From: Betaproteobacteria bacterium UBA7395
GTDB lineage: Bacteria; Pseudomonadota; Gammaproteobacteria; Burkholderiales; Rhodocyclaceae
Assembly: GCA_002470165.1 (NCBI GenBank)
Contig: DKNF01000060.1
Location: 1-12,942 of the forward strand
Length of the DNA stretch: 12,942 bases
Reading direction: 5' to 3'
Shown: piece after piece, positions 7,862 to 12,942 of the stretch
Layout of the letters: each line of letters opens with the position of its first letter
How positions within the stretch are numbered: position 1 is the stretch's first letter
Program-made: the position numbers and the translations under genes
Notes under the pieces: generated by a model
Database searches by the model: none
Seen by the model: only the letters and a program-made list of their open reading frames with translations
Told to the model about the DNA's origin: nothing

Positions 7862-8470
7862 ATGAAGCTGATCGGCACCCATACCAGCCCCTACGTCCGC
7901 AAAGTCCGGATCGTCCTGGCTGAAAAAAAGATGGAATACGATTTCGTGATCGATTCGCCCCGTCAGGCAGGCAGCACCGTGCCCGACATCAATCCGCTGG
8001 GTCGCATTCCGGCGTTGCTGCTCGACGACGACACCCCGCTATTCGACTCGCGGGTGATTGTCGAGCACATCGACAACATCACGCCGAACAACAAGTTGCT
8101 GCCGGCGCCCAACCGTGAGCGCACCGAGGTCAAGCGCTGGGAAGCCGTCGCCGACGGCCTCAACGACGCAGCCGTCAGCGCGGTCATGGAAGGCCTGCGC
8201 CCGAAAAAGGAACAGAGCGCCGACTGGATCGCCCGCCAGCGCGACGTGATCACGCGGACGCTGCGCTTCATGGAAACGCATCTGGGCGAAAAGAACTTCT
8301 GCATGGGCACCCATTTCTCGCTGGCCGACATCGCCGTCGGCACGGCGCTCGGCTACCTGTGCCTGCGCTTCCCCGACATCGCCTGGCAGGAAAGCCACCC
8401 CAACCTGGCCCGCCTGTACGACAAGCTGATGCAGCGCCAGTCGTTCATCGACACAGTCCCCCAGGCCTGA
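7862..8470 (+). CDS. Glutathione S-transferase family protein, YibF-like
   Basis: A 202-residue soluble protein of normal GST length. The N-terminal thioredoxin-like domain (1-75) has HTSPYVRKVRIVLAEK, with S9 in the usual catalytic position. NPLGRIPALL gives the conserved cis-proline (P50), and FDSRVIVEHID (D62-S63) is the glutathione gamma-glutamyl contact. The helical C-terminal domain holds DGLNDAAVSAVMEG and the N-capping box SLADIAVGTALGYL with D156. The order of motifs is like E. coli YibF, whose substrate is not known, so no reaction is assigned beyond likely glutathione binding. The ATG at 7862 fits family N-termini; the upstream extension to 7835 begins inside the promoter. The Shine-Dalgarno is weak (AAGAG). 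The HD-GYP gene follows 68 bases downstream. Confidence 0.9.
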   Translation: MKLIGTHTSPYVRKVRIVLAEKKMEYDFVIDSPRQAGSTVPDINPLGRIPALLLDDDTPLFDSRVIVEHIDNITPNNKLLPAPNRERTEVKRWEAVADGLNDAAVSAVMEGLRPKKEQSADWIARQRDVITRTLRFMETHLGEKNFCMGTHFSLADIAVGTALGYLCLRFPDIAWQESHPNLARLYDKLMQRQSFIDTVPQA

Positions 8471-8538
8471 GCATCCACCGCTTCGAACTTGCCAGCCCGT
8501 TCGCGGTCAACCCTGACATCAACAAGCCAGGGAGCCCC

Positions 8539-9111
8539 ATGAACCCGATCCTGAAATCTTTGAGCATCGCACTCGGTGAACGTGATGCCGGGACCCGGCA
8601 ACACTCGGATCGCGTCATCGAACTGGCGCGGGCGCTGGGCGCGCATATCGAACTGAGCGCCGGCGAACTGGAAATCCTGTGCCTGGGCGCCTGCCTGCAC
8701 GACATCGGCAAGATCGGCATTCCCGACCGCATCCTGCTCAAGCCAGGCAGTTTTTCCCCGGAAGAACGCGAGGCCATGCACGAGCATTCGCTGATCGGCG
8801 AACGCATCGTCAAGGCCATCGACGATGAACGCAGCGACGAACTATCGGCAATCGTCCGCCATCATCACGAAAACTTCGACGGCTCCGGCTACCCCGACGC
8901 CCTGTGCGGCACCGCGATCCCGTTACCTGCCCGCATCGTCTCGCTGGCGGACAATTACGATGCAATGGCCGCCAGCCGCCCCTACCATCCGGGACGGCCG
9001 CACAGCGAAATCATCGACCTGATGTCCGGGGCCGATGCCGAAAAATTCGACCCCGACCTCCTGCACGCCTTCCGCCACGTCATCGAGCACTCGCCGATGC
9101 GCGTTGCCTGA
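8539..9111 (+). CDS. Stand-alone HD-GYP domain protein, probable c-di-GMP phosphodiesterase
   Basis: A 190-residue protein consisting almost only of an HD-GYP domain, without the receiver or sensor domain most family members carry. Motifs in order: GTRQHSDRV (H22), HDIGKIGIPDRILLKPG (H54-D55), MHEHSLIGE (H83), HHHENFDGSGYPD (H109, H110; GYP at 117-119), and ADNYDAM (D138). These cover the ligand set for a binuclear iron site; the Glu four residues before H22, found in trinuclear members, is Gly here. Known HD-GYP proteins hydrolyse c-di-GMP to pGpG and GMP. The GGGAG before ATG 8539 decides the start; the open frame further upstream overlaps gst. Stop is 6 bases from the stop of convergent mnmA. 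No membrane segment is visible, so it is cytoplasmic. Confidence 0.92.
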   Translation: MNPILKSLSIALGERDAGTRQHSDRVIELARALGAHIELSAGELEILCLGACLHDIGKIGIPDRILLKPGSFSPEEREAMHEHSLIGERIVKAIDDERSDELSAIVRHHHENFDGSGYPDALCGTAIPLPARIVSLADNYDAMAASRPYHPGRPHSEIIDLMSGADAEKFDPDLLHAFRHVIEHSPMRVA

Positions 9112-9117
9112 CGACGA

Positions 9118-10215
9118 CTAGCGGATCACCCCGCCGCCGAGGCAGACCCGGCTTTCGTAAAGCACCACCGACTGGCCGGGCGTCAGCGCCCACTGCGGCT
9201 CGGCGAAGCGGATCGTACATGTCTCGCCATCGACCGCCTCGACATGGCAGGGCTGGTCGGCCGTGCGATAACGCGGCTTGGCGGTGTATACCCAGTGGGT
9301 GTGCGGCGCCCCTCCGGACACCCAGCTCAGCTGCTCGGCGAGCAGATCGTCGCGCAGCAGTGCCGGGTGATCGTGGCCCTGGACAACGTAGAGCACGTTT
9401 TTCTCCATGTCCTTGCCGGCGACGAACCAGGCGTCGTGATCGCCACCGCCGGGCTGGCCCTTCTCCTTCAAACCGCCGATGTGCAGGCCTTTACGCTGGC
9501 CGATGGTGTGGTACATCAGGCCGTCGTGACTACCCAGCACCTTGCCGTCGTCGAGGCGGCGTATTTCGCCCTGCTTGGGCGGCAGGTAGCGGCTGAGGAA
9601 GTCCTTGAACGGGCGCTCGCCGATGAAGCAGATGCCGGTCGAGTCCTTCTTGGTGGCAACGTGCAGGCCTTCGCTTTCGGCGATCTTGCGCACTTCGCGC
9701 TTGTACAGGTCGGCCAGCGGGAACAGCGTCTTCGACAGCTGCGCCTGGTTCAGCCGGTAGAGGAAGTAGCTCTGGTCCTTGGTCCCGTCCTCGGCCTTGA
9801 GCAACTGGTATTCGCCGTTGAACTCGCGCACGCCGGCGTAGTGGCCGGTGGCGATCTTTTCGGCGCCCAGTTGCATGGCGTGATCGAGGAAAGCCTTGAA
9901 CTTGATTTCCGAGTTGCACAGGATGTCCGGATTCGGGGTGCGCCCGGCCTGGTATTCGCGCAGGAACTCGGCGAACACGCGGTCACGGTACTCGGCGGCG
10001 AAATTGACCACCTCGACGTCGATGCCGATGACGTCGGCGACGCTCATCACGTCGATCAGGTCCTGACGCGTCGAGCAGTATTCGTCGTTGTCGTCGTCTT
10101 CCCAGTTCTTCATGAACAGGCCGATCACCTTCCAGCCCTGGCGCTTCAACAGCAGCGCCGCGACCGACGAATCGACACCGCCCGACAATCCTACTACCAC
10201 GGTTCCCTTAGACAT
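9118..10215 (-). CDS. mnmA: tRNA-specific 2-thiouridylase MnmA
   Basis: A 365-residue enzyme of standard length that adds the 2-thio group to U34 of tRNAs for Lys, Glu and Gln, using ATP and persulfide sulfur relayed from IscS. The ATP-binding PP-loop SGGVDSS is at 11-17. The two catalytic cysteines are present: C100 in [12 protein letters not shown] and C196 in [23 protein letters not shown] (236-248) and the C-terminal beta-barrel with CLGGGVIR complete the family picture. It acts in the cytoplasm. The start codon overlaps the stop of the upstream secreted-protein gene by 8 bases (ATGTCTAA), so the two are translationally coupled in the nudJ - hypothetical - mnmA operon. No terminator fits in the 6 bases before the convergent HD-GYP gene. 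Confidence 0.97.
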   Translation of the reverse strand: MSKGTVVVGLSGGVDSSVAALLLKRQGWKVIGLFMKNWEDDDNDEYCSTRQDLIDVMSVADVIGIDVEVVNFAAEYRDRVFAEFLREYQAGRTPNPDILCNSEIKFKAFLDHAMQLGAEKIATGHYAGVREFNGEYQLLKAEDGTKDQSYFLYRLNQAQLSKTLFPLADLYKREVRKIAESEGLHVATKKDSTGICFIGERPFKDFLSRYLPPKQGEIRRLDDGKVLGSHDGLMYHTIGQRKGLHIGGLKEKGQPGGGDHDAWFVAGKDMEKNVLYVVQGHDHPALLRDDLLAEQLSWVSGGAPHTHWVYTAKPRYRTADQPCHVEAVDGETCTIRFAEPQWALTPGQSVVLYESRVCLGGGVIR

Positions 10216-10753
10216 CGGGCCCAGCCCCTTTCTTCCATTCGTCCAGCGGCAGGATCACCGCCGGCTCTCCGTTGTTCACAAACCAGCTATCGACGACGTA
10301 ACGTCCGCCGTCGCTCGCTTCGATGACCGCCGACCAGTGGTTGGCGATCAGCCCCAGAAAATATCGCGCCTGCGGTTCCAGCACCCTATGCCAGCGCAGC
10401 CATTTGCGCTCGTCCAGCAACTGCAGCAGGCGGGTGGTCGAAGTCGAGTGATCGATGCAATCCATCCTGCCCGCCACGTAGCCATCCGCGTGATTGCCGG
10501 CGCGGTCGTTGGCGATCGCCGACTGCTCGCCGCCCCATCGATACAACCGTCCTACGACCTCGGCCAGGACATCGCGTTCCCCCGGCGCATCGGCGGCGGC
10601 AAGCAGCAAGCGCCGGATTTCGTCCATCTGCGCGGCGGAGTAGACGATCTCTGCCTGGGCGACGCAACTGTAACCGTGACAGACGGCCACCCGTGCCTCG
10701 CCGGCCACCGCCGGCAGCACGAAAAAGGCCAGCAGCACGAACAGCCGACGCAT
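10208..10753 (-). CDS. Secreted protein, possible transglutaminase/papain-like fold, function unknown
   Basis: A 181-residue protein. Residues 1-18 ([18 protein letters not shown]) form a signal peptide, so it should act in the periplasm. The mature start has two cysteines (C25, C30 in VCHGYSC) that could form a disulfide. The middle is helical ([26 protein letters not shown]). The C-terminal half shows [19 protein letters not shown] (C99), then NHWSAVIEA (H139), then [18 protein letters not shown] (D155). A Cys at the start of a helix followed by His and Asp on strands is the layout of transglutaminase-like cysteine hydrolases; this is inference, not a family match. Its ATG overlaps the nudJ stop by one base (TGATG), and its stop overlaps mnmA, which is odd for an exported protein. 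Confidence 0.82.
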   Translation of the reverse strand: MRRLFVLLAFFVLPAVAGEARVAVCHGYSCVAQAEIVYSAAQMDEIRRLLLAAADAPGERDVLAEVVGRLYRWGGEQSAIANDRAGNHADGYVAGRMDCIDHSTSTTRLLQLLDERKWLRWHRVLEPQARYFLGLIANHWSAVIEASDGGRYVVDSWFVNNGEPAVILPLDEWKKGAGPDV

Positions 10754-11199
10754 CAGTCGTAATGCACTAGCAGATCGAGCGGATGCCGCTTGCCGGCCAG
10801 CCAGTCCTCGCAACAGCGCAGGATCAGCGGGCTGCGATGGCGCGCCTGCGTGGCCCGGACTTCGTCGAGGGTCAGCCAGCAGGCGCCGACGATACCGTCG
10901 TCGAGCTGGCGACCGGCGTCGTAGCCGCGCAATTCGCCGGTAAAGGCAAAACGCAGGTAGGTGACATCCTTGGCCGGATGCCGCCAGTGATACACACCGA
11001 CCAGATGCGTCGGCTTGAAGTGGTAGGCCGTTTCCTCGAGCGTTTCGCGGATCACCGCATCGACCAGCGCTTCGCCTTGTTCGAGGTGACCGGCCGGCTG
11101 ATTGAAGGCCAGCCCGGTTTCGGTTTCCTCCTCGACCAGCAGGAATTTCCCGTCGCGGAAAACCACGGCGGCGACAGTCACGTTCGGCTTCCAGATCAT
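10753..11199 (-). CDS. nudJ: Nudix hydrolase, NudJ-like
   Basis: A 148-residue Nudix enzyme starting MIWKPNVTVAAVV, which aligns with the E. coli NudJ start MFKPHVTVACVV. The Nudix box runs from G37 (in FNQPAGHLEQGEAL) through the metal-binding RETLEE; the final Gly of the consensus is Ala (EETAY). NudJ removes phosphate from thiamine pyrophosphate precursors and nucleoside di/triphosphates; the real substrate here is unproven. In E. coli nudJ is next to mnmA, as here, supporting the name. An upstream in-frame ATG at 11223 would lie in the promoter region, before the expected transcript start, so ATG 11199 is preferred, although no strong Shine-Dalgarno is seen. The stop overlaps the start of the next gene. 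Confidence 0.88.
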   Translation of the reverse strand: MIWKPNVTVAAVVFRDGKFLLVEEETETGLAFNQPAGHLEQGEALVDAVIRETLEETAYHFKPTHLVGVYHWRHPAKDVTYLRFAFTGELRGYDAGRQLDDGIVGACWLTLDEVRATQARHRSPLILRCCEDWLAGKRHPLDLLVHYD

Positions 11200-11224
11200 C
11201 GGTGGCATCTTGTGCAAAAGCATT

Positions 11225-11251
11225 ATTTTAACCGCTGATTTCGGCTAAAAT
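11225..11251. promoter_or_regulatory. Divergent promoter region between nudJ and ilvE with imperfect palindrome
   Basis: TAAAAT occurs on both strands: + strand 11246-11251 pointing at ilvE, - strand 11230-11225 pointing at nudJ. They are the outer ends of an inverted repeat TTTTAACCG (11226-11234) / CGGCTAAAA (11242-11250), with one mismatch and a 7-base centre. This suits two back-to-back promoters with a shared operator, but -35 boxes are poor on both sides. Confidence 0.4.
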
Positions 11252-11288
11252 CGTCCGCTTTCAAGAGAGCATCACGGAGATTCCCACC

Positions 11289-12209
11289 ATGTCCATGTCG
11301 GATCGCGACGGTTTCATTTGGCAGGATGGCAAGCTCGTGCCCTGGCGCGAAGCGACCACCCACGTCCTCACCCACTCCCTGCACTACGGCATGGGCGTCT
11401 TCGAGGGCGTACGCGCCTACAAGACCGAATCCGGCACCGCGATCTTCCGGCTCAAGGAACACACCGAGCGCCTGTTCCGCTCGGCGCACATCTTCCAGAT
11501 GCAGATGCCGTACTCGCAGGAAGAACTGAACGAGGCGCAGAAGGAAGTCATCCGCGCCAACAAGCTCGAATCCGGCTACCTGCGCCCGCTCGCCTTCTAC
11601 GGCTCGGAAAAGATGGGCGTTTCGCCCAAGGGCGCCAAGGTGCACGTGATCATCGCCGCCTGGCCGTGGGGCGCCTACCTCGGCGAGGAAGGCCTGCAGC
11701 GCGGCATCCGCATCAAGACCTCGTCCTACACCCGTCACCACGTGAACATCACCATGGTCCGCGCCAAGGCCTCGGGCAACTACATGAACTCGATCCTGGC
11801 CAACAACGAGGCCACCGCCGACGGCTACGACGAAGCCCTGCTGCTCGATCCGGAAGGCTATGCCTGCGAAGGCGCCGGCGAGAACCTGTTCATCGTCAAG
11901 AACGGCAAGCTGTACACGCCGGACCTGACCGCCTGCCTGGAAGGCATCACCCGCGCCACGGTCATGCAACTGGCCGGCGAACTGGGCATCGAAGTCGTCG
12001 AGAAGCGCATCACCCGCGACGAAGTCTATTGCGCCGACGAGGCTTTCTTCACCGGCACCGCCGCCGAAGTGACGCCGATCCGCGAACTCGACAACCGCCA
12101 GATCGGCCCCGGCCACCGCGGCCCGATCACCAAGGCGCTGCAGGAAAAGTACTTCGACGTGGTCTATGGCCGCTCGGCCGCCCACGCCGACTGGCTGGCC
12201 CACGTCTGA
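11289..12209 (+). CDS. ilvE: Branched-chain amino acid aminotransferase
   Basis: A 306-residue PLP enzyme of class IV fold, matching the length of E. coli IlvE. It transfers the amino group between glutamate and the 2-oxo acids of Leu, Ile and Val. SLHYGMGVFEGVRAY (30-44) is the typical N-terminal motif. K160 in MVRAKASGNYMNSILA is the PLP Schiff-base lysine, E198 in CEGAGENLF contacts the pyridine nitrogen, and EGITRATV plus FFTGTAAEVTPI are the C-terminal phosphate and substrate loops. Cytoplasmic. GGAG lies nine bases before ATG 11289; the ATG two codons later is possible. It heads a + strand unit with the zinc-finger gene 22 bases downstream. The promoter region is shared with divergent nudJ. 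Confidence 0.97.
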   Translation: MSMSDRDGFIWQDGKLVPWREATTHVLTHSLHYGMGVFEGVRAYKTESGTAIFRLKEHTERLFRSAHIFQMQMPYSQEELNEAQKEVIRANKLESGYLRPLAFYGSEKMGVSPKGAKVHVIIAAWPWGAYLGEEGLQRGIRIKTSSYTRHHVNITMVRAKASGNYMNSILANNEATADGYDEALLLDPEGYACEGAGENLFIVKNGKLYTPDLTACLEGITRATVMQLAGELGIEVVEKRITRDEVYCADEAFFTGTAAEVTPIRELDNRQIGPGHRGPITKALQEKYFDVVYGRSAAHADWLAHV

Positions 12210-12231
12210 TCGGTATCCCGGGGAGAAAACG

Positions 12232-12420
12232 ATGTCCGACAACAAGACCGTCGAAGTCACCGCGTCCGACCTGCCGCTGCATTGCCCGCAGCCGGGTTCG
12301 GCCCTGTGGAGCCAGCATCCGCGCGTCTTCCTCGACGTGCTGAAGACCGGCGAAGTCGTCTGCCCCTACTGCAGCACGAAGTATGTCTTCACCGGTGAAG
12401 CGCCCAAGGGCCATCACTGA
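12232..12420 (+). CDS. Small zinc-finger protein, CHCC type
   Basis: A 62-residue protein with four likely zinc ligands: C18 (LPLHCPQPG), H29 (SQHPRVFLDV), C44 and C47 (GEVVCPYCSTKYVF). This spacing fits the zf-CHCC family, related to the zinc-binding part of the mitochondrial complex I subunit NDUFS6. The bacterial role is not established; it is often found between ilvE and a heptosyltransferase gene in betaproteobacteria, as here. GGGGAG seven bases before ATG 12232 is a strong ribosome site and sets the start, since the longer frame begins inside ilvE. Too short for other domains; soluble. A terminator-like hairpin follows its stop. Confidence 0.9.
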   Translation: MSDNKTVEVTASDLPLHCPQPGSALWSQHPRVFLDVLKTGEVVCPYCSTKYVFTGEAPKGHH

Positions 12421-12427
12421 CACAGGG

Positions 12428-12453
12428 ACGGCGGGCACAACACCCGCCGTTTT
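12428..12453 (+). terminator. Intrinsic terminator after the zinc-finger gene
   Basis: A perfect 8-bp stem (ACGGCGGG 12428-12435, CCCGCCGT 12443-12450) with a 7-base loop and TTTT (12450-12453) lies 8 bases after the stop. It ends three bases before the waaF start codon, so it could end the ilvE unit or act as an attenuator for waaF. Confidence 0.75.
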
Positions 12454-12456
12454 CAC

Positions 12457-12942
12457 ATGAAGAAAGCCCTCATCGTCGCCCCCTCGTGGATCGGCGACAC
12501 GATCATGGCGCAACCGCTGTTCGCACGGCTGGCCGAGCGCCATCCCGGCCTGCAGATCGACGCCCTGGCACCGCGCTGGGTGGCACCGGTGCTGCGCCGC
12601 ATGGACGAGATCGCCGACATCGTCGACAGTCCCTTCGGCCACGGCCAGCTCTCGCTCAAGGCACGCTGGCGGCTGGCCCGCGAACTGGCAGTGCGCGATT
12701 ACGACGCCGTCTGGGTCCTGCCCAACTCGCTGAAGTCGGCGCTGGTCCCGTTTCTCGCCGGCATTCCGCAACGCGTCGGTTTCACCGGCGAGTCACGCTA
12801 CGGCCTGATCAACGTCCGCCACACGCTCGACAAGGCGGCCCTGCCGCTGATGCTCGAACGCTTCATGCAACTGGCCGAGACGCCCGGCACCCCGTTGCAG
12901 CGGCCGCTCGCCCATCCGCGCCTGCGCTCGACCGCCGCCGAC
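12457..12942 (+). CDS. waaF: Lipopolysaccharide heptosyltransferase II, N-terminal part (3' end outside window)
   Basis: The frame is open from ATG 12457 to the last base (162 codons); full-length WaaF is about 350 residues, so the C-terminal half is missing. It starts MKKALIVAPSWIGDTIMAQPLF, the hallmark of WaaF, followed by ERHPGLQIDALAPRWVAPVL, IVDSPFGHGQLSL, YDAVWVLPNSLKSALVPFLAGIPQRVGFTGE and RYGLINVRH, all typical of the GT9 N-terminal Rossmann domain. WaaF adds the second L-glycero-D-manno-heptose to the LPS inner core from ADP-heptose, at the inner face of the cytoplasmic membrane. No Shine-Dalgarno is visible between the upstream hairpin and the ATG. The sister enzyme WaaC is not excluded, but WIGDTIMAQPLF favours WaaF. 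Confidence 0.93.
   Translation, partial: MKKALIVAPSWIGDTIMAQPLFARLAERHPGLQIDALAPRWVAPVLRRMDEIADIVDSPFGHGQLSLKARWRLARELAVRDYDAVWVLPNSLKSALVPFLAGIPQRVGFTGESRYGLINVRHTLDKAALPLMLERFMQLAETPGTPLQRPLAHPRLRSTAAD

Noticed and set aside
11223..12260. A 345-codon open frame on the - strand opposite ilvE
   Set aside because: It is a shadow of ilvE with low-complexity Ala/Gly/Asp/Val composition and no recognisable motif.

Overview
This window is GC-rich chromosomal DNA from a nitrogen-fixing proteobacterium. A betaproteobacterium of the Rhodocyclales (Dechloromonas/Azonexus-like) is my best guess. The guess rests on the nif accessory cluster, the cytochrome c' gene, a DUF2322-type protein and the order ilvE - zinc-finger protein - waaF; it is an inference, because no rRNA or marker gene is present. 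Coding density is very high and the longest gap without a gene is about 115 bases. I see no insertion sequence, integrase, tRNA, rRNA or CRISPR array.

Region 1 (1-2599, + strand) is the 3' end of a nif accessory operon. It holds the C-terminal part of a serine O-acetyltransferase (cysE/nifP type), a TPR-like protein of unknown role, nifW, nifZ and nifM. Spacings are a few bases, so they are probably co-transcribed. The products would supply cysteine for Fe-S cluster and cofactor synthesis and help mature the nitrogenase components.

Region 2 (2565-6339, - strand) holds a membrane diguanylate cyclase (dCache-like sensor, PAS, GGEEF), whose 3' end overlaps nifM tail to tail by 35 bp. Behind it are a cytochrome b561-type membrane protein, a periplasmic cytochrome c' and a small DUF2322-like protein. 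A good intrinsic terminator separates the cytochrome c' and b561 genes.

Region 3 (6353-11199) has purB on the - strand. A divergent + strand pair follows (a YibF-like GST and a minimal HD-GYP phosphodiesterase). Then comes a tightly overlapping - strand operon: nudJ-like Nudix hydrolase, a secreted protein of unknown function with a possible Cys-His-Asp triad, and mnmA. Finding nudJ, mnmA and purB close together recalls the enterobacterial order purB-hflD-mnmA-nudJ, here without hflD and with the GST/HD-GYP pair in between.

Region 4 (11246-12942, + strand) holds ilvE, a small CHCC zinc-finger protein and the first 162 codons of waaF, which runs off the window. A terminator-like hairpin lies immediately in front of waaF.

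The window encodes both ends of c-di-GMP turnover (one cyclase, one HD-GYP protein), but in separate transcription units. No clear new multi-gene system is visible. The best candidates for new biology are the secreted protein coupled to mnmA, the TPR-like protein inside the nif operon, and the b561/c' cytochrome pair next to the diguanylate cyclase.
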